The notes beneath the pieces were generated by a model. The model saw only the letters and a program-made list of their open reading frames with translations. It was not told the origin of the DNA and searched no databases. The translations under genes and the position numbers were made by a program. 64,000 nt of DNA. It comes from Bacteroides sp. Lineage in GTDB: Bacteria; Bacteroidota; Bacteroidia; Bacteroidales; Bacteroidaceae. Of this stretch, positions 18,250-27,587 are shown piece by piece; position 1 is the stretch's first letter; each line of letters opens with the position of its first letter. The DNA lies in assembly GCF_028690125.1 (NCBI RefSeq), contig NZ_JAQVBV010000003.1, positions 124,001 to 188,000 on the forward strand. Direction: 5' to 3'.

Positions 18250-19725
18250 TTAATCTCCCCATACTAATGGGGCGATATATTCCCACTTAGTAAATCCAAC
18301 ACTGCCTTTAGATGCTGACATCTCAAAAGAAGTACCTGCTTTTGTTCTTTCGAATGGAATTTTATAAGTGTCACTCGTACCATTACTGTCAATTACGCCA
18401 TCGCTGGTAGCCTTGGCTATTACTACATTATTTAATATCCATTCGGAGTAAATCCAAGATTTTGTTGGATCTGTAGTATCTACTGCTTCTCGTATTTCGA
18501 ATGATAATACATTCGGTTTGCTGGTATCTACTGCATGACCACTATTTTCGTTGTATACATCACCGTTCCACGGTCTTGTACTCAATACTGTTTTTTGACC
18601 CTCAATGTGGAAACGAAGTTCTGCATTTCCTCCGTCATCTGCTTGCCCTTTCCACATGATGAAGAGGTTAAGACTTGCACTGCCGAATGGCTCAAAGTAG
18701 AAATTATAATGTCCTACTGATAAGTCGCCCGGACCGTAGTAAGCACCTGTTAATACTTGGTTCACATTATGCACTTCTGCTCTCTGTGGATTCGCTTGTT
18801 TAATCTTTATAGTTTTCACTAATGGAGTAGCACCTTCGTCAGCCTTAGTTGTCAGTAAGATAATTCCTGTACGGACACTAGTTCCTGTGTGTTCGTTTAC
18901 ATTGATCACAATGTCACCATTACCATTAAATGATGTCTCTTCGAAATTATACCAAACGTCATCAGCTTCGTTTTCTTTCGATACAATCCACTCTGTATTA
19001 GATTCTACGTGAATGGTAAGCTTCTGTGCTTTTTCATACATTTTGAACCATTTTCCATTCTCTGGAGTCTCTGGATTTAATACTACACCGTCTTGAACGC
19101 ATTTTACTTCTTGGGCAACTACACCATGTCGGTCGTATATTGTTACTATACCTGTACGTTGTTCACCTGTATTAGGAGTTGCTTCTACAGTGATTTGTCC
19201 ATCCAGCTCACCGGATGCACCCAATTTAATAGATAACCATACATCTCCTTCTGTAACCTTGGCCGTCCACTTCTGGTTGCTAAGTACGTCAAATGTTTCA
19301 TCATCTCCCTCTTGGTTGATCATATCAACGTTCTCTACATTCAAATAGGCAGTACCTTTTTGTGTCAGAACGAATGTTTTACCTATCCAGTAGTCACTCT
19401 TGATGTTGATCGTATCTATACGATCGTCCAATGAAGTGTTTTCTTTGCAGGTGATAGTCACCGTGGAGGTTTTGTCACTAGCCTCACCCTTACTGGGTGA
19501 GATAGTGTACCAATCATATTTTCCGAATACTTCCCATGGATCAGTCGATTTGACCTGGAAAGAGAAAGGCTCCGGATTTTTCGCCTCAACCAAGTAAGAA
19601 TCTTCTGCTCTGTAGCGCAGATCTACCCATTTCGCGGCTTCGTCGTCATTGCATCCCGAGAATGCTGTGAGAACGGAAACGCCGATGAAGCTATTGTATA
19701 TTAGTTGTTTTAAATTGAATTTCAT
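18250..19725 (-). CDS. BACON-domain surface glycan-binding lipoprotein
   Basis: 491 residues with a lipoprotein signal (lipobox FSGC). About three BACON-type Ig modules follow (roughly 45-120, 130-215 and 225-315), each ending in a QKG, QDG or KQAN-type strand. The C-terminal region (about 325-491) is rich in Trp, Tyr and Phe and is the likely ligand-binding module. In PULs, genes at this position after susD usually encode surface glycan-binding proteins that capture polysaccharide for the SusC/D complex. The neighbour at 19754 has the same plan, but the two are not close copies. Confidence 0.8.
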   Translation of the reverse strand: MKFNLKQLIYNSFIGVSVLTAFSGCNDDEAAKWVDLRYRAEDSYLVEAKNPEPFSFQVKSTDPWEVFGKYDWYTISPSKGEASDKTSTVTITCKENTSLDDRIDTINIKSDYWIGKTFVLTQKGTAYLNVENVDMINQEGDDETFDVLSNQKWTAKVTEGDVWLSIKLGASGELDGQITVEATPNTGEQRTGIVTIYDRHGVVAQEVKCVQDGVVLNPETPENGKWFKMYEKAQKLTIHVESNTEWIVSKENEADDVWYNFEETSFNGNGDIVINVNEHTGTSVRTGIILLTTKADEGATPLVKTIKIKQANPQRAEVHNVNQVLTGAYYGPGDLSVGHYNFYFEPFGSASLNLFIMWKGQADDGGNAELRFHIEGQKTVLSTRPWNGDVYNENSGHAVDTSKPNVLSFEIREAVDTTDPTKSWIYSEWILNNVVIAKATSDGVIDSNGTSDTYKIPFERTKAGTSFEMSASKGSVGFTKWEYIAPLVWGD

Positions 19726-19753
19726 ACTCTATATTTATTTAGAGGTTATTTTA

Positions 19754-21238
19754 TTACTCAATTGGTTCCCAAGTCATAGAATTTACATGCATACTTGAGT
19801 CTTCAGCACCTGCCTGTAATCTATAATATATTGTTTGGGGATAATATTTGTCATCTCCCGTAGCATAAACATCTTGAATGTTATTGTCTAATATAGCAAC
19901 TTCTTTACCATTAAATAACAATCTGATGACAAGATAATTGTGATCTTCCGGTTTGTAAGTTACTTCAGCTATAATCTGACGGATGGCATTACATTCTTCC
20001 GATGTCATAGTGAAGAGTTTCTGTTGCCAGAAATAACCACCGCCACATGTGAAATTGCTCTCTCCGTTTGGTTTTAGGTGTAAATGGAAGTTGGTATCTC
20101 CTCTATCAGGCCAGTAATTTAGTTCAATCCAACTGTTTCCGGTTAAATTGAGGGATTCCAGATCAATTGTCAAACGTCCTTTTTTACTTGTAAAGTTGGA
20201 AACAATCTGAGATGTTCCGGTTCCGCTAAGAATAATTGAGCCATTTTCTTGAACTTGAGCCGCAGTACCTCCTCCGTTCCACCAGAAGGATTTACCCTGT
20301 TGTTCCACGTCGAAAGTAATTCCATCGAATCCATCGATTACTTCTTTTGTTTTGATTAAGACTTGACCTTTGCGTGATGCAAACAAAGGATTGTAACTGG
20401 TAGTAGTCAGTTTTAGTTCAGAATCACTGATAGCTTCTGCTTGTAACCAGCTCTGATATTCTTTCGGAACTTCTACTTTCCATTCTTTATTGGCACTCAT
20501 CTTTATAATAGTTTCAGATGGTCCGGCACCGGCTATTGCCATTGTTGTGTTAGACGGATCTTCTTCCTGTACAATGGTAATACCATTCTGTGTAATAGTG
20601 AAAGAATATGTTTCAAACTCAGTTCTTACAGTAATGGTACCTTCACGGCGTGCGCCTGCATTTGCAGGTATCTTAACAGTGATGATTTCTTCCTGACCAT
20701 TTTCATTTCCATTACCCGACTTCTTGTCAATATCGCCTACATAAGAGATAGAAGGAATGATTTCCCACGGCTTGTTAGAAATGATAGAGAATTGGATCTC
20801 TTCACCTTCTGTTGCAACTAGTTCTCCGTAAGGAACGACAACAAGGTTCTCTTTTGATACTTGTTCAATAGTAATCACTTTTGCATTTGAAATCCCTTCT
20901 GCCTTGATAGTCAGTTTAGCAGTGCGTTTTTCTTTACCTGTGTTGCTTTCCATTGCTACCACAATCTCCGAAACCAGTGAACTGCTTGCACTCATTGAAG
21001 GAGTTGGCACGCACCATTGTGCATCACTCTCAATGGTCCAAGGAGTATTGGAACTAATGTTGAAAACGACATTACTTGGAGATGTAGCCAACGCAGTATA
21101 AGAGTCCAAAGCGTCAATTTGAATATTGAGCGGACCTTCCGGCTGAGAGTCGATATTGTACTCCTGGCATGCTACGAAACTGAATGTGCACAGAGCAAGA
21201 ATCAGTTGCATTAATGTATTGTTATATAACTTTTTCAT
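19754..21238 (-). CDS. BACON-domain surface glycan-binding lipoprotein
   Basis: 494 residues from the ATG at 21238 (MKKLYNNT); an upstream in-frame start adds nine residues and seems less likely. Lipobox FVAC. Three BACON-like modules cover about residues 40-320, each with the conserved SNTPW- or NKPWE-type strand. An aromatic-rich C-terminal module follows, with a Trp/Tyr/His cluster around WIELNYWPDRGDTNFHLHL, suited to stacking on sugar rings. It starts 31 bp after susD. Probably a SusE/F-like outer-surface binding protein; the function is inferred from domain type and position. Confidence 0.8.
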   Translation of the reverse strand: MKKLYNNTLMQLILALCTFSFVACQEYNIDSQPEGPLNIQIDALDSYTALATSPSNVVFNISSNTPWTIESDAQWCVPTPSMSASSSLVSEIVVAMESNTGKEKRTAKLTIKAEGISNAKVITIEQVSKENLVVVPYGELVATEGEEIQFSIISNKPWEIIPSISYVGDIDKKSGNGNENGQEEIITVKIPANAGARREGTITVRTEFETYSFTITQNGITIVQEEDPSNTTMAIAGAGPSETIIKMSANKEWKVEVPKEYQSWLQAEAISDSELKLTTTSYNPLFASRKGQVLIKTKEVIDGFDGITFDVEQQGKSFWWNGGGTAAQVQENGSIILSGTGTSQIVSNFTSKKGRLTIDLESLNLTGNSWIELNYWPDRGDTNFHLHLKPNGESNFTCGGGYFWQQKLFTMTSEECNAIRQIIAEVTYKPEDHNYLVIRLLFNGKEVAILDNNIQDVYATGDDKYYPQTIYYRLQAGAEDSSMHVNSMTWEPIE

Positions 21239-21269
21239 ATACTTTTTTAATATTAGATTAGACAATTAA

Positions 21270-23003
21270 TTACCATCCTGTGTTTTGAGGATTTAAGTTA
21301 GCATTCTTGTATAGTTCACTTTGAGGAATCGGATACAGATACATGGCATCTCTCCAATTACGAGTTTCGTAAAGGTTCTTGTAGAAATTAAGAGTACCGT
21401 CAGGTTGTTTCTCGATTTTTACTCCGTAAAGTTCACGCTGGGTCGAATCAGCAATTCTCCATCTACGTACATCCCAGAAGCGGTGGTCCTCAAAAGCAAA
21501 CTCTACGCGCCATTCATTGTACAAGCGTTCCAGAAAAGCCTCTTTTCCCGAAGAGGGGATTACCGGCATATTAGCATTCTTTCTTACTTCATTGATAGCC
21601 CACAATGCAGAATATTTATAAGTTTCATCTGTATAATTCACATCGTTGAAAGCATTTACCATAGACTCCGCATAAGTAAGCAATGTTTCTGCGTAACGGT
21701 AAATCACCCAATGATGTTTATTTGAAGATTCCTCTCCGTCGGTGAAAACAGTTCCCTCCTGAATGTATTTGCGCAGGAAGTAACCCGTTGGAGAACCTCC
21801 ATTCGATACAGTTCCGTCATCGGTACCACCTTTAAAAGTTTCTATCGTTTTTTTCTGGAATTCCATACCATTGGCTAAAACAGCACGGTAGAAACGTTTA
21901 TCGCGATTTTCGTAAGGCGACTGTGGGTTAAATGCCGGATCTTGAGAAACCCATCCTGTGTTTTCCAAGGTCACTTTGTAACCATTGACTGTTTCGAATG
22001 CGTCCACAAGGTTCTGAGACGGGAAGTTACTATAAGGAATCTGACTTGAGTTACGCTTGCCTGCCGTGAGGCGAATAGGAAAGTTGAATAGCTCGAAGAT
22101 TGTGTTATTATCGTTGATTCTCATTAGTACAGTCTCTTTGGATTCGAGATTGTTGGCACTCTCTTTGGTGTCCAGAGAGTATAACCCTGTGTTGATAATA
22201 TCTAATGCTGTTTTTGCTGACTTTTTCCATAAATCAGTGTTCATGGAAGGATTGTGTAACTTACTTGCAGCATATAAAAGTGCTTTCGACTTTACTGCCA
22301 TGGCAAATCCTTTGGTGACTCTACCAATTTCCGCATTCGGTTCGTTCACATAACTTTCCGGAAGGTGATTATCGGCAATAGCCTCATCACATTCGCCGAC
22401 AATGAAATCAATTACATTGTTGAACGATGTCTTACCAATAGTATTAGCCTCTTCTTCCGTCAGTACTTCTAATGGCATAGCGATGTCACCATATCGGCGT
22501 GCCAGTTCAAAGAAGTAGTGTGCCCGTAGCACTCTGGCTTCATAAGGGAAATATTTTAATTGTTTCATCCAATTTGTATATTGCCCATTATGTTCATAGC
22601 GTGTGAAGTCTACTTGAGCAATTTCTGCAATAAAACTATTGGCTGCACGTATACCTTCGTAAAGTGACCAAGAATCATCAAAAGTCTTGATGGCAGACCA
22701 GTTTCCGTTATTTGCATTTTGGATATTGGAAGCTACTGCTCCAAATTCGCCGTCATCGCTCGCACAATCACGCATGGCAAATTCGTCCGGAGTAATCATA
22801 CCGGATGTTGCAAACCCTTTATATCCTTGCGGCATGAATGAGTATACATACGTAAGCATTGATTTGCTCGTATCAAAATACTTGTACATGTCCTCTTTTG
22901 TCTTCAAGTTGTTCGTCTCGTCAAAATCGAGGTAATTGCAGGAGGCAAGGACCAGCGAAGACAAAAGGGTTAAGATTATGTATTTAGTTCTCATAATATT
23001 CAT
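21270..23003 (-). CDS. SusD/RagB-family nutrient-binding lipoprotein (pair 2)
   Basis: 577 residues; the ATG at 22994 is an alternative start. Lipobox VLASC. The TPR-rich SusD fold is evident: the early AANSFIAEI helix, the YFPYEARVLRAHYFFELARRYG helix, the RYAETLLTYAESMV helix and the C-terminal YLYPIPQSEL...NPQNTGW, all hallmark segments. SusD proteins form the extracellular lid on the SusC transporter. It lies 14 bp after its partner susC. Confidence 0.93.
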   Translation of the reverse strand: MNIMRTKYIILTLLSSLVLASCNYLDFDETNNLKTKEDMYKYFDTSKSMLTYVYSFMPQGYKGFATSGMITPDEFAMRDCASDDGEFGAVASNIQNANNGNWSAIKTFDDSWSLYEGIRAANSFIAEIAQVDFTRYEHNGQYTNWMKQLKYFPYEARVLRAHYFFELARRYGDIAMPLEVLTEEEANTIGKTSFNNVIDFIVGECDEAIADNHLPESYVNEPNAEIGRVTKGFAMAVKSKALLYAASKLHNPSMNTDLWKKSAKTALDIINTGLYSLDTKESANNLESKETVLMRINDNNTIFELFNFPIRLTAGKRNSSQIPYSNFPSQNLVDAFETVNGYKVTLENTGWVSQDPAFNPQSPYENRDKRFYRAVLANGMEFQKKTIETFKGGTDDGTVSNGGSPTGYFLRKYIQEGTVFTDGEESSNKHHWVIYRYAETLLTYAESMVNAFNDVNYTDETYKYSALWAINEVRKNANMPVIPSSGKEAFLERLYNEWRVEFAFEDHRFWDVRRWRIADSTQRELYGVKIEKQPDGTLNFYKNLYETRNWRDAMYLYPIPQSELYKNANLNPQNTGW

Positions 23004-23016
23004 TTGTTACTTTGAA

Positions 23017-25794
23017 TTAAAAATTAAGTTTGACACCTGCCCAATAGCTTCTTGTCGATGGATATGCAATACCGAGTTGTTCAGGATCAGTGAAATGTAG
23101 GTTGTCCAATGAGAACAGATTGGTTCCCTGTACAAATACTTTCAGATCAGCAAAGCGAGTCTGTGATTTTGGGAAAGTATAAGATACCAGCAAGTTACGC
23201 AGTTTCAGGAATGAACCGTCCCGATACCACAATGAGCTGGCGCGATAGTTGTTCAGGTTTTCCTGAGTAGTCAGCCTTGGCATAGTTGCGTTGGCTTTGT
23301 TCTCCGGAGTCCAATAGACTTCTTCGTTTAAGAAGGTATTCGAGATATTTCCATTGTTCACAAGCGGCTGATACAATGGACTGTTTAGCAAAGAGACTGT
23401 AATGCCGGTCATTCCTTGGAAATCTGCGGAAAGCTCGAATCTCTTGTAAGCGAGGTTCAGGTTAAATCCGAAGTAGAAGCGCGGGATGGACGAACCGAAC
23501 ATTTTGACAACATCTTTTTCGTCAATGCGGTTATCTCCATTTTGGTCTTTGTATTTCACATCACCCGGAGCTACGTTCGAGAAGGTTTGCTGAGGGCTAT
23601 TGTTGATTTCCTGTTGGCTATTGAAGAAGCCGATAGCTTCCAGACCATACATCTGTCCCACACGATTACCTTTGGTATACAAGTAATTGTATTCCTGATA
23701 TGCCTGATTTACATTGACTACCTCTGAATTCAGGTATGACATACTGGCTCCTATATCATAATGAAGTTCACCAATTTTATCATTCCAGTTCAGAGAAGCA
23801 TCCAGTCCTTTGTATTTATAGATTCCTTCATTCACCTGTCCCACTGTGATACCGATGATACCGGAAGTTGAATTGGCACCTGATACAAGCATATCCGAAC
23901 GCTCTTCGTAGAAACCTTCTACAGTTGCACTTAAGCGATTATCAAAAGCAGCAACGTCAAAACCGAAAGTTGCTTTCGTCGATTTCTCTGCTACTAAGCC
24001 AATAACCGGCAGGTCACCCTCGCTACCACCACCTAAAGCACCGGCATTTACTCCGAAGTTATAGCCATTATTACCAATGTAAGATTGGCGCCACAATTCA
24101 TGACTTAAATTACCATCCCAACCGGATAAACCGTAAGAAGCACGAATCTTGAGGAGATTGATTGGGGTTATCTTTTCCATAAATGCTTCGTTGGATACGA
24201 TCCATGCAGCGGATACTGCCGGATAATTTGCAAATTTATCTCCATCCGGTAAGTAAGCGGAACCCGAATGATTGATTACTGCATTAACGCTGTAACGGTT
24301 ATCATAGGTATACGTTGCGTTCAGTATTATGGATTGATTCTTCCGCGATCTGTTTCTGCCATTTTCCACGGTAGATTGCATATCGTAGATCAATGCTCCA
24401 CCTACTTGGTGCTTTCCAAAATCACGGTTATAATCTACTTTAGCCTGAAAATTGCTGCGCATAATCAGTCTCTCGAAAGGTTGGCTGTGTCCCAATGTTT
24501 CAGAGTCTGTTCCCCAGATAGTGGGAGTGGTTATCAAAGTACCATCGCCGGCTATACTTGCCGAGCTATTCATGTAGCGATAGCTTTTGTTGGTAGTTTC
24601 GTACATTCCTCCCATATTGTCAAAAGAAACAGCCACTTCGGCTCCCAGTCCTTTGGTCAGTACATCTAAATCTTGGCGTAAGCTTAAATTGGCAAGCAAT
24701 GTGCCGTACATATTTCTGATATGACCGTAGTTCTTCAATAAAGCTACCGGGTTGTTGGCTCCATATACAGAGCTGCCTCCGTAAATACCATTTTCATAAC
24801 GAATGGGGAATGCAGCCGATGGTGTATTGTAGATATTGCGGAAAATAGCATCCCGTCCATAGCGAGTACCTCTGAATTCCTGTAACTTTCCTACCAGACC
24901 TATCTTCATATGTGTACTTTCAGTAATATCCGCATCAATATTGGTGCGTAAAGTAAGGCGTGTGTCTGTCGGAGTCGTATCGTAACGCGTATCTTCCGTA
25001 TTCTTTTTCAGCATAGAACGGTCACGGTAATAATCAATCACTGTGAAGTAACGGAATTTTTCACCACCTCCGTTGAAAGACATTTTCAGATTGTGCGTAA
25101 AACCGGATTTATTCATCGTCTGATCCCACCAATCTACATTTGGAAAGTCATATGGGTAGATTCCTGTGCGGAAAGCATCCAATTCTTGCGAATTATAACG
25201 TGTACCCAGACCGTCACTCTTAAAGGCTGTATTGAAACTATTTGCATAAGTGTAAGCATCAGCAAATTCCGGTGAACGGAATTGGGTATTGACACCGAAA
25301 TTATAATCTACATTCACTTTCAGTCCACTTTTAGCACCGCGTTTAGTAGTGATAAGTACTACTCCATTTGCGCCACGTATACCGTATAGTGCTGCTGCGG
25401 CGGCATCTTTCAGGACATAGCACGATTCAATTTCCATAGAAGTAACTTCTGTGATATCACGTGGAAATCCGTCAATCAGTATCAGAGGAGTATTTCCATG
25501 CAGAGAAAAAGAGGAAACGTTGTCAGTTGATGCGCCTTTGCCTTGGTATACATTCAGACCTGCAATTTTTCCATACAATGCTTTACTTACATCTACATAC
25601 GGAGACTTTTCAAATGCAGAAGCATTGACCCCGTTGATAGAATAACTGCTTGTCTGAGAAGATACGTTCATCTGGTATCCGACGCTCAGTGTATCAGCAA
25701 GCTGTGTTTCCGAAACAGCTTTCGATGTCTGTGCGTTCAGCGAAACCGAACCTCCCAGAAGCAGGGTCATTAATATATAATTTAATTTATTCAT
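23017..25794 (-). CDS. SusC-family TonB-dependent transporter without carboxypeptidase-like N-domain (pair 2)
   Basis: 925 residues from the ATG at 25794. The signal peptide ends at LNAQ. Unlike the partner SusC at 27588, it has no carboxypeptidase-D-like beta-sandwich after the signal. About 45 residues lead straight into the plug domain (ALYGKIAGLNVYQGKG, then the conserved LYGIRGANGVVLITTKRG), and the 22-stranded barrel runs to the terminal YWAGVKLNF. It imports oligosaccharides across the outer membrane using TonB energy. Being about 130 residues shorter than pair 1, it may couple differently to TonB. Confidence 0.92.
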   Translation of the reverse strand: MNKLNYILMTLLLGGSVSLNAQTSKAVSETQLADTLSVGYQMNVSSQTSSYSINGVNASAFEKSPYVDVSKALYGKIAGLNVYQGKGASTDNVSSFSLHGNTPLILIDGFPRDITEVTSMEIESCYVLKDAAAAALYGIRGANGVVLITTKRGAKSGLKVNVDYNFGVNTQFRSPEFADAYTYANSFNTAFKSDGLGTRYNSQELDAFRTGIYPYDFPNVDWWDQTMNKSGFTHNLKMSFNGGGEKFRYFTVIDYYRDRSMLKKNTEDTRYDTTPTDTRLTLRTNIDADITESTHMKIGLVGKLQEFRGTRYGRDAIFRNIYNTPSAAFPIRYENGIYGGSSVYGANNPVALLKNYGHIRNMYGTLLANLSLRQDLDVLTKGLGAEVAVSFDNMGGMYETTNKSYRYMNSSASIAGDGTLITTPTIWGTDSETLGHSQPFERLIMRSNFQAKVDYNRDFGKHQVGGALIYDMQSTVENGRNRSRKNQSIILNATYTYDNRYSVNAVINHSGSAYLPDGDKFANYPAVSAAWIVSNEAFMEKITPINLLKIRASYGLSGWDGNLSHELWRQSYIGNNGYNFGVNAGALGGGSEGDLPVIGLVAEKSTKATFGFDVAAFDNRLSATVEGFYEERSDMLVSGANSTSGIIGITVGQVNEGIYKYKGLDASLNWNDKIGELHYDIGASMSYLNSEVVNVNQAYQEYNYLYTKGNRVGQMYGLEAIGFFNSQQEINNSPQQTFSNVAPGDVKYKDQNGDNRIDEKDVVKMFGSSIPRFYFGFNLNLAYKRFELSADFQGMTGITVSLLNSPLYQPLVNNGNISNTFLNEEVYWTPENKANATMPRLTTQENLNNYRASSLWYRDGSFLKLRNLLVSYTFPKSQTRFADLKVFVQGTNLFSLDNLHFTDPEQLGIAYPSTRSYWAGVKLNF

Positions 25795-25820
25795 TGTTCG
25801 ATTGATATTAGTTAAGATAT

Positions 25821-27575
25821 TTACCAACCCGGATTTTGGGTCATTCCATATTTCTTGTTGATTTCATTCTGAGGAATCGGAGTCAGATACCATTTAGTAT
25901 CCCAATTCGCAGCCCAGAAACGTTCGCCCAACTCAACTTTCTCAAAAGTGAATGAAGTAGGATTGTGCAGGTCATTACCTCTACTTCTCAGACCATACAA
26001 CTTTTTCTTGAAATCACTTTGGCGGTCTCTGCGTACGAGGTCGAACCAACGTACTTCTTCAAATCCTAATTCCAGTGCTCTTTCTCTCAAGACTGCTTCC
26101 AGAAACTTATCGTGATCCAGTCCTTTTAGTTCAGAGAGTCCCACTCTTTTCCGTACATCATTTATCATTTTATAGGCTTCGTCGTTTGGACGTCCATTCA
26201 CTTCATTCAGTACTTCTGCATATCCCAACATGATTTCCGACAGGCGGGTATGTGCCCACTGTACCGGACCGTTCCGATCGCTGTTTTCCTGCAAAATGTA
26301 TTTCATAATCAGGAATCCGCTACCATCTTTGTAATCTTCATGGTTGATATAAACAGGAGCAGTGGTTCCGGTACAATATTTATCTCCCGGGCAGGCTACA
26401 TTTTCATACAGACGCGGGTCACGTGTCGGCACCATTTCACCGGTTGTAAAGAATGGCTGTGTAGACGGATTTGCCCAGTCAAAATTTTCCGGAAAATCAG
26501 AACCATCTTCCCAAGGGAACATATTTACATAATTCAGCGTTGGACCGGTATAGTAACGTTGGTTGATATAATCGGAATGGATACCTACATCATAACCTTT
26601 GCGTGTAGAAATCAAGATTTCCGTTCCACCACGGTTGTAATACGCCTTGCGGTAAGCCAAGCGTCTTGCCCGATGAGTGTCTTCTGTCGGTTGAATTAAT
26701 TCAAATCCCCCTTTGCTTTTCACTTCTGTGAAGAAAGCTGCTCCTGCTTGTGCTGCATCTTTCCAACGTTGATCACTATAATTACCGTAGCAAGTGTACT
26801 CATCTGCTTTTGAATTCCATTTTGTATTGGAGTTGAATGTTGGACTGGCAGCCCATTGCAGAACTTTGAATTTTAAAGCCATGGCTCCCGCTTTTGTCAT
26901 GCGTCCGTCATTCTGGTCATTTTGTTTCCATTCTAAATTCGCATTGATGGCATCGTCCAATAATCCCACAATTTTTTCCACTGATTGAGCGAAGGTGATA
27001 CGAGGGAATTCCATCTTTTCATTTACATCCACTGCGTGATCCAACCAAGGTATACCACCTATATATCTCAACATTTCGAAGTATGAGAGTGCAATCAATA
27101 CCTTTGCCTCGGCAATTCGTTGGGTTTTCTCACTTTCGGTCATGTCGGGCACTTTGTTTACATTTTCAATAAACAGCCATGCGTAGCGGATGGTAGTCCA
27201 GTCGGATTTTCCTGCATATAGATAGGCGGCACTTCTTGGAACATTATTGGCACTTAGCGCTCCATTATAATATAGTTTCATGGGACCATCACTGATATTA
27301 TCACGAAAACTTTGGCACAAATCGGTGATTGATTCAAGGATATTACCTCCCAGTTTGAAATCCCCGCCGGTTGGCAGTCCATAAGGTACGCCGGTATAAG
27401 CTTTAGTCAGTACTTTTTCGGCATTTATTTTCGAAGAAAACATTTCTTCGGTGGTTGCTCCGGAACTTTCGGGTTGGTTGCCCAGGAAGTTATCCCCAAA
27501 GCTGATTTCAGCACAAGAGGATGCAATCAGCATACAACCAAACGCAATTCCGAGTCCTTTTATTATGCTATTCAT
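25821..27575 (-). CDS. SusD/RagB-family nutrient-binding lipoprotein (pair 1)
   Basis: 584 residues; lipobox IASSC. The SusD landmarks are the AYLYAGKSDW...RYAWLFIENVN region, the RIAEAKVLIALSYFEMLRYIGGIPW helix, RLSEIMLGYAEVLNEV and the C-terminal WYLTPIPQNEINKKYGMTQNPGW. It binds glycan at the cell surface and closes over its SusC partner encoded 13 bp upstream. Confidence 0.93.
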   Translation of the reverse strand: MNSIIKGLGIAFGCMLIASSCAEISFGDNFLGNQPESSGATTEEMFSSKINAEKVLTKAYTGVPYGLPTGGDFKLGGNILESITDLCQSFRDNISDGPMKLYYNGALSANNVPRSAAYLYAGKSDWTTIRYAWLFIENVNKVPDMTESEKTQRIAEAKVLIALSYFEMLRYIGGIPWLDHAVDVNEKMEFPRITFAQSVEKIVGLLDDAINANLEWKQNDQNDGRMTKAGAMALKFKVLQWAASPTFNSNTKWNSKADEYTCYGNYSDQRWKDAAQAGAAFFTEVKSKGGFELIQPTEDTHRARRLAYRKAYYNRGGTEILISTRKGYDVGIHSDYINQRYYTGPTLNYVNMFPWEDGSDFPENFDWANPSTQPFFTTGEMVPTRDPRLYENVACPGDKYCTGTTAPVYINHEDYKDGSGFLIMKYILQENSDRNGPVQWAHTRLSEIMLGYAEVLNEVNGRPNDEAYKMINDVRKRVGLSELKGLDHDKFLEAVLRERALELGFEEVRWFDLVRRDRQSDFKKKLYGLRSRGNDLHNPTSFTFEKVELGERFWAANWDTKWYLTPIPQNEINKKYGMTQNPGW

Positions 27576-27587
27576 AAATTGTCTTTT

